NCBI RefSeq assembly: GCF_000235625.1
Contig: NZ_AGTR01000016.1
Location: forward strand, 1 to 64,000
Origin: Marinobacter manganoxydans MnI7-9
GTDB lineage: Bacteria > Pseudomonadota > Gammaproteobacteria > Pseudomonadales > Oleiphilaceae
Direction of reading: 5' to 3'
Length of the DNA: 64,000 bases
The position numbers and the translations under genes were made by a program. Below, piece after piece: positions 1-8,230 of the stretch. Under the pieces are notes generated by a model that was not told the origin of the DNA, searched no databases, and saw only the letters and a list, made by a program, of their open reading frames with translations. How positions within the stretch are numbered: the stretch's first letter is position 1; every line of letters starts with the position of its first letter.

Positions 1-1410
1 CTCGTCGATCGCCGAAGTGAGATTGCCTGCGGTGGCGTCCAGGGTTCCGGTTTCGGAATCGGAGACGGAATTGCTGTTCCGGTCGGTCGCTGAGGCGTTG
101 ATGGTCAGGGTGCCATCCACCAGGCCAGAGACATCCACATCGGCAACGGAATAGGAGCCGTCGTTAGCGACGGTTGCGGTGGTCGTCACCTCCGTGCCAT
201 CGATGTCCGTGATGCTGATGGCGACCGTCTCACCGGGTGCCACGTCCGCCGTGGTGCCAGACAGATCCACGGTTTGGGCGGCGTTGTCGACGTCATCGAT
301 GGCGAGGGTCAGGCCGCCAGCCGTTGCATCCAGGGTGGCGGTGTCGGAGTCAGACACGGAGTTGCCATTGCGGTCCGTCGCGGAAGCATTGACGGTCAGC
401 GTGCCATCGGCCAGGCCAGAGACATCCACATCGGACACGGAATAGGAGCCGTCGGCGCCAACGGTGGCGGTGGTGTTTACCACATTGCCCTCAATATCGG
501 TGATTGAGATGGAAATGGTTTCACCCGGAGCCACGTCTGCGACAGTACCCGATAGCGCCACTGTCTGGGCAACGTTGTCAATGCTGTCAACGGCGATGTC
601 CAGCGCGCCAGAGATGGCATCCAGAGTACTGTCGGCAGAATCGGCAACGGAAACGCCGTCGGCGCCGGTAGCGGTTACCTGAATAGAAATCGGGCCGTCA
701 ACAATGCCCGTGAAATTCGAGAATACCGCAGTGAACTGGCCGTCCACTCCCGGCACAACCGTCTGGATCAGGGTGTTTCCATCCTGATCGGTCAGGGTGA
801 TCTGAACAGAGGAGCCCTGCACCAGGTTAGTGACTGAACCGGTGGCGGTGATGTTGGGCGTAACGCCTGAACCCTGCGAGACGCTGTCGATTGCAATGGT
901 GCCAGGCTGAGGCAGGGTCGTTTCATTGCCCTCTGATGCACCTTCGTTAACAACGGGCTGGCGACCGGGCTCTACTGAACCAAAACTGGGGCTTTGCTCA
1001 GCCGGAGTTATGTCTTCAACAATGCGTGCCAGGCGCACGGAACTGCTGCCCCCGGAGCTGCCCCCGTCCAGACCTGCTGCGGGTGCTTCGGCATCTTCAA
1101 TGGCGCTGCCCAGCGCCTCTTCGATAGAGGCCAGAGCCTCAGCCACACCGTCCTGTGACACGCTGGACTCAGCTACTGCTGGATTGAACTCGGGTGCCAT
1201 TTCAGCGGTAGCGACAATGCTCACGCCACCATCAACAGTGACGGTGTTGTTGTATCCGAAGTCGAGCAGGGCCCGCGCGTTATCTTCGGTCACCAGAGTA
1301 TCGCCGGCGCGCAGGGCATCGCCAGCTTCCAGCAGGCGTCGGCTTCCATCTGGAGCTACCGCCCAGACTTTTCCAGTGGTGTTCAGAACAATCGCGATGG
1401 TGACGCTCAT
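1..1410 (-). CDS. lapA: LapA-like giant RTX/Ig-repeat adhesin, N-terminus only (cut by window edge)
   Basis: Reading the minus strand from ATG at 1410 gives 470 open codons running off the window edge. Residues 1-65 resemble the retention module of LapA/BapA-type adhesins (starts MSVTIAIVLN, with LLEAGDALRAGDTLVT). A PAAG motif at residues 110-113 fits the di-alanine site cut by the periplasmic protease LapG. An acidic, Ser/Gly-rich linker follows, then Ig-like repeats of 97 residues. In this family the module plugs the outer-membrane pore and keeps the adhesin on the surface until LapG cleaves it; export is by a type I system. A GAGAGG ribosome site sits about 8 nt before the ATG. The gene is divergent from its apparent exporter lapE-lapB-lapC and near lapD-lapG. 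The C-terminal RTX part lies outside the window, so total size is unknown. Confidence 0.88.
   Translation of the reverse strand, partial: MSVTIAIVLNTTGKVWAVAPDGSRRLLEAGDALRAGDTLVTEDNARALLDFGYNNTVTVDGGVSIVATAEMAPEFNPAVAESSVSQDGVAEALASIEEALGSAIEDAEAPAAGLDGGSSGGSSSVRLARIVEDITPAEQSPSFGSVEPGRQPVVNEGASEGNETTLPQPGTIAIDSVSQGSGVTPNITATGSVTNLVQGSSVQITLTDQDGNTLIQTVVPGVDGQFTAVFSNFTGIVDGPISIQVTATGADGVSVADSADSTLDAISGALDIAVDSIDNVAQTVALSGTVADVAPGETISISITDIEGNVVNTTATVGADGSYSVSDVDVSGLADGTLTVNASATDRNGNSVSDSDTATLDATAGGLTLAIDDVDNAAQTVDLSGTTADVAPGETVAISITDIDGTEVTTTATVANDGSYSVADVDVSGLVDGTLTINASATDRNSNSVSDSETGTLDATAGNLTSAIDE
2..874 (-). repeat. Tandem 291-bp repeats encoding Ig-like adhesin domains
   Basis: Equivalent segments recur with a 291-bp period: the matching points lie at about 2, 293 and 584. 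Each unit encodes 97 residues containing recognisable blocks such as SGTVADVAPGETISISITD, GSYSVSDVDVSGL and NASATDRNGNSVSDS. The two units nearest the window edge are close to identical, while the unit nearest the N-terminus is more divergent. This is the usual pattern of a growing or homogenised adhesin repeat array. The array continues beyond the window. Confidence 0.8.
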
Positions 1411-1746
1411 TAGGGGCCTCTCTCTGGCAGCCTGTAATCGGAAAAGCACGTTCGGTGTGAAACCGGACAGAGCTTGTCTTGGATAATGAAGGGACAAGTT
1501 ATAGTGGCGAGCAGCAGGTGCACACTGGACTGCAGTACAGGTTGGGACGGTTTCACGTTAAAAAACGTAAACAAACATTAAATATTGTCAAATAGTAGGA
1601 TTTTTCGACGATTTGTATAAGATTGCGGCAGCAATGTGTTTATTTGCAACTTTTTGTGACTGGTGTGCGTACTTGGTGGCTGTTGAAAAATCGCGCTGTG
1701 TTGGCGCCTTGTTGATTACACCGTATGGGAAGTGGAGGTTGGAATC
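1411..1746. promoter_or_regulatory. Divergent lapA / lapE intergenic region
   Basis: These 336 bp separate the adhesin gene from its exporter operon and must hold both promoters. The stretch from about 1555 to 1630 is clearly AT-rich against its surroundings. It contains a 14-bp palindrome, ACGTT-aaaa-AACGT at 1555-1568, which could be an operator. I could not place a convincing pair of -35 and -10 boxes at standard spacing. No open reading frame with a credible ribosome site was seen. Confidence 0.5.
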
Positions 1747-3681
1747 TTGTTCAGGGCTTATAGGTCAAATCGGTTCAGCTGCGGGCTGAGCATGTTGGGC
1801 GTTGCCACCTGCCTGTGGGCAACGTCCCCGGTCCAGGCTGCCGCTGACGAAAACGTTGAAGCGCCTGTGTCGCGTGAAGCACAACACCAGTCCTATGTTG
1901 GCGCGGGTGTAACCTCTGCTGTTCAGACCGCCATTGAGACTAATCCCGAAGTGCGTGCCAGTTGGCACCAATTCCTGTCCGCAGAGGATGAGCGGGACGC
2001 CGCTTTCGGCGGTTACCTGCCTTCTATTGACGCGCGAGCCCGCTACGGTCTGGAACATCGCAACTATGGGCCGGTCGACGAGTACGATGGTTACAACGGC
2101 GAAATCACCCTGACCCAGATGCTCTACGATGGCTTCCAGACCAGCAGTTCTGTTGCGCGCTTTGAAGAGCAGAAGCTGGCAGCCTATTTCGAGTTGCTGT
2201 CGAGCATCGAAGACACATCGCTTGAAGTGCTTCGCGCCTATCTTGATGTGGCACGCCAGCGGGAGTTGCTGGAGTTGGCCCGTCAGAACCTGGAAACCCA
2301 CCAGGACGTTTACGAGCAGGTCAGTAGCAGTGCCGAGGCCGGTGTAGCTCGGGCGGCGGACCTGGAGCAGATCAGTGGACGCCTGTCACTGGCGGAATCC
2401 AATCTGGTGACGGTTGCCAGTAATCTGCACGATGTGAAAGCCCGGTACCTGCGCATTGTCGGTGAACTGCCGCCGGGGGAGATGGATGAAGTACAGCTGA
2501 CTGCCGCCCTCGTTCCAGAGACAGTGGCTGAAACCCTGTCCATCGCCTACGAAGCCAACCCGGGATTCCGTGCAGCCCATCGGGAGATCGAGGCGGCCCA
2601 AGCCAACGTTCGTGAAAACCGGTCCGGGTATCATCCGCGTCTGGATCTGGTGGCCAGCTATGGTCATCGTTCATTCGATGACGTGGGTTTCGATAATTCA
2701 GAGACAGACGGCCGGGTTGGCATTGAGCTGAGCATGAACCTTTACCGTGGTGGCTCCGACAGAGCCAGAGTTCGCAGCGCCTACAATCAGGTAAACGTTG
2801 CCAAGGACTTGCGGGACAAGTCGTGTGTAGACCTGCGACAGCAGATTCAGATTGCCTTTAACGATGTGCGCAACCTGGAAACCCAGATTCCGGTGTTGAA
2901 CAATCATCGCCTGTCATCCGCCCGTGTCCGTACCGCGTACAAAGATCAGTTCGATATTGGCGAGCGCACCCTGCTGGATCTGCTGGACGCAGAAAACGAG
3001 TACTTCGACGCCAGCCGAGCCTATGTGAACGCGCTTTATGACAGTCGTCTGGCGGTGGCTCGGGTACAGGCCGGTATGGGGCACCTGGTGACCTCCCTGG
3101 GATTGGTACGCACTGGTCTGCCCACTCTCGAAGAGCTTGGTGCGGAACCGCTGACAGTCACCGCCAGCGCGTGTCCTCCGACGCCCGTAGACAGCTCCGT
3201 CAAGCTGTTGCTGGACAACGACGGTGATGGCGTGCGCAACTACAAAGACCGGTGCCCGGACACGCCGGCTGGTGTTCAGGTCGATCTTAACGGCTGCGCC
3301 ATTTCGGCTGAACTGAAAGTGATCCGGACCGGCGTTATTGAATTTGCCAACGACTCTGCCACTATTGCCTCTGTAAGCGATGATTTTATTGAGGAAATCG
3401 GTCGCTTGCTGGCCAATAATCCCGAAGCAAAGCTGGCCGTTGTCGGTCATGCCTCGAAGGTGGGGGCGCCCGGCTACAATCAGTCGCTGTCTGTGCGCCG
3501 GGCTGAGGCCGTTGTAGACAGGCTGGTTTCGGATTATGGCGTTGCGCGCTCACAGATGACCGCCTCTGGCCAGGGCTATTACCAGCCTCGCTTTTCCATT
3601 CAGTCAGAGGATGCGCTGGGTGCTAACCGTCGCGCTGATATAATCGTCCGTGCCCCGGACACAAACGCCGAGACCAATTGA
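1747..3681 (+). CDS. lapE: LapE-like TolC outer-membrane channel fused to a C-terminal OmpA domain
   Basis: About 644 residues from a TTG at 1747, chosen because GGAGG lies 8 nt upstream; an in-frame GTG at 1732 is the alternative. A signal peptide ending near SPVQAAA is followed by a TolC/OEP-family channel region (about residues 55-460, two repeated helical halves). A short Cys-containing link and a DNDGDGV...DRCPDTP calcium-binding-type (TSP3-like) segment come next. The last 120 residues are an OmpA-like peptidoglycan-binding domain (VGHASKVG, ANRRADI). The channel should form the outer-membrane exit for LapA with LapB and LapC. Known LapE proteins end after the TolC part, so the fusion is unusual; the OmpA domain may anchor the channel to the cell wall. 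First gene of the lapEBC run. Confidence 0.87.
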   Translation: MFRAYRSNRFSCGLSMLGVATCLWATSPVQAAADENVEAPVSREAQHQSYVGAGVTSAVQTAIETNPEVRASWHQFLSAEDERDAAFGGYLPSIDARARYGLEHRNYGPVDEYDGYNGEITLTQMLYDGFQTSSSVARFEEQKLAAYFELLSSIEDTSLEVLRAYLDVARQRELLELARQNLETHQDVYEQVSSSAEAGVARAADLEQISGRLSLAESNLVTVASNLHDVKARYLRIVGELPPGEMDEVQLTAALVPETVAETLSIAYEANPGFRAAHREIEAAQANVRENRSGYHPRLDLVASYGHRSFDDVGFDNSETDGRVGIELSMNLYRGGSDRARVRSAYNQVNVAKDLRDKSCVDLRQQIQIAFNDVRNLETQIPVLNNHRLSSARVRTAYKDQFDIGERTLLDLLDAENEYFDASRAYVNALYDSRLAVARVQAGMGHLVTSLGLVRTGLPTLEELGAEPLTVTASACPPTPVDSSVKLLLDNDGDGVRNYKDRCPDTPAGVQVDLNGCAISAELKVIRTGVIEFANDSATIASVSDDFIEEIGRLLANNPEAKLAVVGHASKVGAPGYNQSLSVRRAEAVVDRLVSDYGVARSQMTASGQGYYQPRFSIQSEDALGANRRADIIVRAPDTNAETN

Positions 3682-3704
3682 CGTCTCGATAGATAGGACA
3701 CAGG

Positions 3705-5840
3705 GTGGAACAGACTGAAAAGGCAAACCACACCGATCATCTATTGACCTGCTTGCAGATCATCTGCAAGTTCCACGGTCAGCCGGCATCCGCTGAAAGT
3801 ATCACCTTTGGGTTGCCCCTTGACGAGGGGCGCCTCACGCCCTCGAGCTTTGGCCGGGCCGCTGCCCGTCTGGGCTTTACCAGCCAGATCGAACGCCAGC
3901 CACTGACCAGCCTCAATGGCGCCCTGTTCCCGGCAGTTTTGCTACTCAAAGGTGACCGGGCCTGTGTTGTCGACGGCATTGATGCTGAACAGGGGACCGC
4001 ATCACTGGTTCATCCTGAGTTGCCGGAATCGGAGGCGCACATCCCGCTGGACGATCTGGCAGACGAATACACCGGAAACGTCCTTTACTGCCGCCCGAAG
4101 TTCCGGCTGGACCAGCGTTCACACAAAAACCGTTCAGCACCGAGAGGCCACTGGTTCTGGGGCGTCATCGCAGAGAACCGCCGGCTGTACCGTGATATCT
4201 GCATTGCCGCGTTGATGATCAATCTGTTTGCAGTGGCCATGCCCCTGTTTGTCATGAACGTCTATGATCGCGTGGTCCCCAACAACGCCACTCACACACT
4301 CTGGGTTCTGGCCGTGGGGCTGATCATTGCGCTGTCTGCAGATCTGGTGTTGCGACTGATGCGCGGTTGGTTTATTGATCTGGCCGCCAGTCGGGCCGAT
4401 GCCAAACTTTCGTCTTCCATTATGGAACGGGTACTCGGCCTCAGCCTGAGCCACCGGCCACAGTCTGCGGGGTCGTTCGCCGCCAACGTGCAGTCCTTCG
4501 AATCCGTTCGCTCGTTTGTCAGTTCAATGACCGTCGTGGGGCTTGTGGACCTGCCGTTTGTGTTGCTTTTTCTTGGCGTGATCATGCTGATCAACTGGCC
4601 TCTGGGTGTGCCGGTGATTGTGGGTGCGATCGGCCTGGTGATTTACGCCTCTATTGCGCAGCGACGCCTGAGGGCGCTCTCGGAGGAGAGCATGGTCGCC
4701 GGCTCCCAGCGAAACGCCACCCTGGTCGAAGGTCTGGCCAATCTGGAATCGGTAAAAAGCTTTGGCGTCGAAAGCCGGATCCAGCGTTCCTATGAGCGCA
4801 CCTCGCTTTATATCAGTAACGTCAGTGCCCGGCTGAAATTCATTGCTTCCACCATCCAGAACGGGGCCCAGTGGTGCCAGCACCTGGTGTCCGTTGCCAT
4901 CATTATTCTCGGGGTTTACCTCATCATCGAAGGTGAATTGACCCAAGGCGGCCTGATTGCGGCCTATCTGTTGTCATCCCGGGCCATGGCGCCGGTCAGT
5001 CAGGCAGCCGGCTTGCTGGCTCAGTACCACCAGGCATCCACTGCGTTAAGGGCGCTGGATGAGATCATGGAAACTCCGCAGGAGCGACCCGCGGGCAAAA
5101 GCTGGGTCTCACGCCCTGTGCTTAAAGGCAACATCGAGTTCAGTGGCGTTGAATTCCAGTATCCTGAGGCCGGGCATCGGGCCCTGACCGGAGTCTCTCT
5201 CAATCTGAAAGCGGGGGAGCGTGTGGCGATCCTGGGCAAGAACGGGTCGGGTAAGAGCACGCTCCAGCGCCTGTTGCTGGGCCTGTACCACCCCGATTCG
5301 GGCAGCATCAGCCTCGATAACGTTGATCTGCGCCAGCTGGATCCGGCCGAGTTGCGTCGCAACATCGGCTACGTGCCCCAGGCCGTGGAGCTGTTCTACG
5401 GCAGCCTGCAGGAAAACATTACACTCTCCCGACCGGTGTCCCACGAAGAGCTGTTGCGGGTGACAGAGATCAGTGGGCTAAAGGCGTTTGTCGATGCTCA
5501 CCCTGAGGGGTTTGATCTGCAGGTGGGCGAGGGCGGCCAGCGCTTGTCTGGCGGTCAGCGCCAGGCGGTGGCGATTGCCAGAGCCATGGTGGATGACCCT
5601 CCAATTCTGTTGCTGGATGAGCCCAGTGGCTCACTGGACCATTCCAGTGAGGAGCATTTCAAGCGCAATCTCGCCAGGGCCGCGCAGGGGAAGACCGTGG
5701 TCATGGTAACCCATCGTACGTCCCTGCTGGAGCTTGCCAATCGCATTGTCGTACTCGATGGTGGGCGGGTCGTGGCCGATGGCGCCAAGGACACCGTTAT
5801 TGAAGCGCTGCGCCAGGGCAAGATCCGGGGGGCGTCATGA
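3705..5840 (+). CDS. lapB: LapB-like type I secretion ABC transporter (ATPase/permease)
   Basis: 711 residues from a GTG start preceded by AGGA. Residues 10-130 form a C39-peptidase-like domain without the catalytic Cys, as in RTX exporters that do not cut a leader. The membrane domain follows (about 155-450, several hydrophobic segments). The ATPase domain shows Walker A GKNGSGKST, signature LSGGQRQ and Walker B ILLLDEP. In LapA-type systems this inner-membrane transporter powers one-step export through LapC and LapE. It sits 23 bp after lapE and its stop overlaps the lapC start (ATGA), so the genes are very likely co-transcribed. Confidence 0.92.
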   Translation: MEQTEKANHTDHLLTCLQIICKFHGQPASAESITFGLPLDEGRLTPSSFGRAAARLGFTSQIERQPLTSLNGALFPAVLLLKGDRACVVDGIDAEQGTASLVHPELPESEAHIPLDDLADEYTGNVLYCRPKFRLDQRSHKNRSAPRGHWFWGVIAENRRLYRDICIAALMINLFAVAMPLFVMNVYDRVVPNNATHTLWVLAVGLIIALSADLVLRLMRGWFIDLAASRADAKLSSSIMERVLGLSLSHRPQSAGSFAANVQSFESVRSFVSSMTVVGLVDLPFVLLFLGVIMLINWPLGVPVIVGAIGLVIYASIAQRRLRALSEESMVAGSQRNATLVEGLANLESVKSFGVESRIQRSYERTSLYISNVSARLKFIASTIQNGAQWCQHLVSVAIIILGVYLIIEGELTQGGLIAAYLLSSRAMAPVSQAAGLLAQYHQASTALRALDEIMETPQERPAGKSWVSRPVLKGNIEFSGVEFQYPEAGHRALTGVSLNLKAGERVAILGKNGSGKSTLQRLLLGLYHPDSGSISLDNVDLRQLDPAELRRNIGYVPQAVELFYGSLQENITLSRPVSHEELLRVTEISGLKAFVDAHPEGFDLQVGEGGQRLSGGQRQAVAIARAMVDDPPILLLDEPSGSLDHSSEEHFKRNLARAAQGKTVVMVTHRTSLLELANRIVVLDGGRVVADGAKDTVIEALRQGKIRGAS

Positions 5841-7267
5841 GCGACCAGAGCAATCAGCAGCGCACCCTGGCCGAGAAAAGCTTCCATGGCATTGGTCGTG
5901 GCAGCGACCGGGTGGGGCGAAAATCGGAAGGGCTGTTTGATCGGGTATTCGGACGCTGGTTAAGAATACCGGACACCGAGGGTTGGGAAGTCGACAGCGA
6001 GTGGGCGAGGGTTCAGCAGGAGCCGATACGCGCCCGCAGCCTTCTCTGGATGGTGTTTTTTGCTTTTGTGGCCTTGCTGGTCTGGGCCGCGCTGGCCCCC
6101 ATCGACGAGGTGGCCAGGGGTGAAGGCAAGGTGATTCCGTCCAGCCAGTTGCAGGTAATACAGACCCTGGATGGTGGCGTTGTGGAAGAGGTCGCCGTGC
6201 AGGAAGGTGATCTGGTAAGCAAGGGCGACTTGCTGGTTAGCGTTGAATCGACGAGGTTCGCCTCGGACCTGGCCGAGCAGAAGTCCCGAGAACTGGCGTT
6301 GAAAGCCGACATTGTGCGTTTGCGGGCACTGGTGGATGGCACCGATATCCAGTTTCCTTCGGAGTTTTCGGAAACCGCCCCGGAACTGCTGGAGGTCCAG
6401 CGCTCGCTGTTCGAGAACAGCCGTCAGGAGTTGCAGGAACAGCGGTTGATCTACCAGCAACAGCTGGAACAGCGCCAGGCTGATCTGCGGGAAGCAGAAT
6501 CGGCGCGCACACAGTATCAGGAGGTTCTCGACCTCGCTTCTCGGGAGCTGGAGCTGAAGCGACCGCTTGTGGCTTCCGGCGCGGTGTCGGAAGTGGACCT
6601 GATCAAGCTTGAGCGGGAAATCAGCAACGCCCGGGGTGAGGTGAATCAGGCCAATGCCGCCATATCGCGTGCCCGTTCGGCGATTACCGAGGCCCGGTCG
6701 AAAATCCGCGAAGCCGGACTGATGATGACCAACAAATGGCGTCAGCAGTTATCAGAATCCATCAGCGAACTGGCCGCTATCCGGGATGCGATGGGGGGCC
6801 TAGATGACCGGGTCAGCAAAACACAGATTGTCTCGCCTGTGGATGGCACCGTGCAGCGGCTGTTTGCCAAAACCGAAGGCGGCGTTGTCGCGCCCGGGCA
6901 GGACGTGGTTGAAATTGTGCCACTGAACGATGAGCTGCTGGTTGAGGCGAAGATCTCGCCGAGAGACATTGCCTTTATTCGCAGGGGGCAGAAGGCCATC
7001 GTGAAATTCAGCGCTTACGATTTTGCGGTCTTCGGCGGCCTTGAGGCGACAGTGGAGCACATCAGTGCTGACACCATTACTGACGAGAAGGATAACACGT
7101 TTTATCTGATCCGCTTGCGCACGGAATCCGAGGGGTTCTCGGAAAAACTGTCGATTATTCCGGGTATGACCGCTCAGGTGGACATTCTCACTGGTGAGAA
7201 AACGGTATTGAATTATCTGTTGAAGCCTGTTGTCCGGGCCACCTCCCAAGCTATGAGTGAGCGCTGA
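5837..7267 (+). CDS. lapC: LapC-like membrane fusion protein (HlyD family)
   Basis: 476 residues. An N-terminal cytoplasmic tail of about 65 residues precedes a single membrane segment (LLWMVFFAFVALLVWAALAP). A split lipoyl/barrel-sandwich domain (EGDLVSKGDLLVSVE) flanks a long coiled coil rich in Glu, Gln and Arg (about residues 150-320). The C-terminal beta domain ends with SIIPGMTAQVDI, the usual HlyD signature region. The protein should bridge LapB in the inner membrane to the LapE channel. Its start overlaps the lapB stop by 4 bp, and the next gene begins 2 bp after its stop. Confidence 0.92.
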   Translation: MSDQSNQQRTLAEKSFHGIGRGSDRVGRKSEGLFDRVFGRWLRIPDTEGWEVDSEWARVQQEPIRARSLLWMVFFAFVALLVWAALAPIDEVARGEGKVIPSSQLQVIQTLDGGVVEEVAVQEGDLVSKGDLLVSVESTRFASDLAEQKSRELALKADIVRLRALVDGTDIQFPSEFSETAPELLEVQRSLFENSRQELQEQRLIYQQQLEQRQADLREAESARTQYQEVLDLASRELELKRPLVASGAVSEVDLIKLEREISNARGEVNQANAAISRARSAITEARSKIREAGLMMTNKWRQQLSESISELAAIRDAMGGLDDRVSKTQIVSPVDGTVQRLFAKTEGGVVAPGQDVVEIVPLNDELLVEAKISPRDIAFIRRGQKAIVKFSAYDFAVFGGLEATVEHISADTITDEKDNTFYLIRLRTESEGFSEKLSIIPGMTAQVDILTGEKTVLNYLLKPVVRATSQAMSER

Positions 7268-7269
7268 TC

Positions 7270-7905
7270 ATGTCTTTGTCGTTGCTTTTGTACGACCGCC
7301 GTTTTGCGCCTCTCGATCACTGGCATCGGGTGCTCCCCGAGGCGCATCCACGTGAAGCCTCAGAATGCGTGACCGCTCCGCAACACGGTGCTTTGCTGTG
7401 GCTGAGCACGGACGTCGCAGACTGGCAGGCCACAAGTCAGCGCTGGTCAGATGCTGGCAGCCGCGTTCTGATCCTGACCCGACTTCCCGACCCGTCGGAA
7501 ATGAACCGTGCTCTGGCCTGCGGTGCGCGGGCCTATCTGCCGGCCCTGGCAAATACACAGGTTGTCCGGCAGGCGGCGGAGGTGGTGAGTTCCGGGGGGT
7601 TGTGGTTTCCCGAGGACCTGCTGGGTTCATTGCTGCGTCTGGTTTCCGGCGCACTGGAGCAGAGCGGGCGCCAGCGCACAGAAGCCGATCTTTCAATGCT
7701 AACGGGTCGGGAGCAGCAAGTGGCTCGCTACGCAGCCAAAGGTGACAGCAATCGGTTGATTGCCGAATCCCTGGGCATAACAGAGCGAACCGTTAAGGAA
7801 CACATGGGGTCGGTGTTTCGTAAGCTGGGTGTCAAAGACCGAATGCAGCTGATGCTGCTGGTCACCGGGCAGCGTCCCGCCGGTGGAGGGGAGAATGTAC
7901 GTTAA
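7270..7905 (+). CDS. LuxR-family regulator with degenerate receiver domain
   Basis: 211 residues. The N-terminal 120 residues look like a response-regulator fold, but the phosphoacceptor region (LLWLSTDV) lacks a clear conserved Asp and acidic pocket, so control by phosphorylation is doubtful. The C-terminus is a typical LuxR/GerE helix-turn-helix (LTGREQQVARYAAKG through RTVKEHMGSVFRKLGV). It is the fourth gene of the lapE-lapB-lapC run, starting 2 bp after lapC. The location suggests control of adhesin or exporter expression, but the target is inferred only from position. Confidence 0.82.
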   Translation: MSLSLLLYDRRFAPLDHWHRVLPEAHPREASECVTAPQHGALLWLSTDVADWQATSQRWSDAGSRVLILTRLPDPSEMNRALACGARAYLPALANTQVVRQAAEVVSSGGLWFPEDLLGSLLRLVSGALEQSGRQRTEADLSMLTGREQQVARYAAKGDSNRLIAESLGITERTVKEHMGSVFRKLGVKDRMQLMLLVTGQRPAGGGENVR

Positions 7906-8230
7906 ACGCAACGAACAGCGGATTGTGGCGGTCAGTGAGGACTATCTCGACGGCTTTGAAAAAGTCGACCAGACGGATCCGGAGCTCCAGGTGTTTCTGG
8001 CAGAGAAAACCGATCCCAACCGAAACCGGCGCTTCCGGGAGTCGGATTCGTCGCTGATCCGGGTCATTGAAGATCTGGTGGACCTGCTGTCCTCCAAGGG
8101 TATCATTCGCTTTACCGACCTGCCGCCGGAAGCTCAGAAAAAGCTCATGGAGCGCAAATCCATGCGCGGGAATGACGACGATCTGAATCTGATCGACCAT
8201 CGCGGTGACGATCTCTTCGACTTCGATTAG
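7895..8230 (+). CDS. Small conserved protein of unknown function, end of lap operon
   Basis: 111 residues from ATG 7895, chosen over an upstream GTG at 7883 because GGAGG lies 5 nt before it. It begins MYVKRNEQRIVAVSEDY. A conserved-looking block, SLIRVIEDLVDLLSSKGIIRFTDLPPEAQKKL, spans about residues 60-90 and the tail is acidic (DDLFDFD). Similar short proteins with an RVLEDLIDLLI..GVIRFTDLP block are common in gammaproteobacteria and are sometimes misnamed as tryptophan synthase beta-like; I know no function for them. No membrane segment or signal peptide. It overlaps the 3' end of lapD by 4 bp in convergent orientation. Confidence 0.75.
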   Translation: MYVKRNEQRIVAVSEDYLDGFEKVDQTDPELQVFLAEKTDPNRNRRFRESDSSLIRVIEDLVDLLSSKGIIRFTDLPPEAQKKLMERKSMRGNDDDLNLIDHRGDDLFDFD

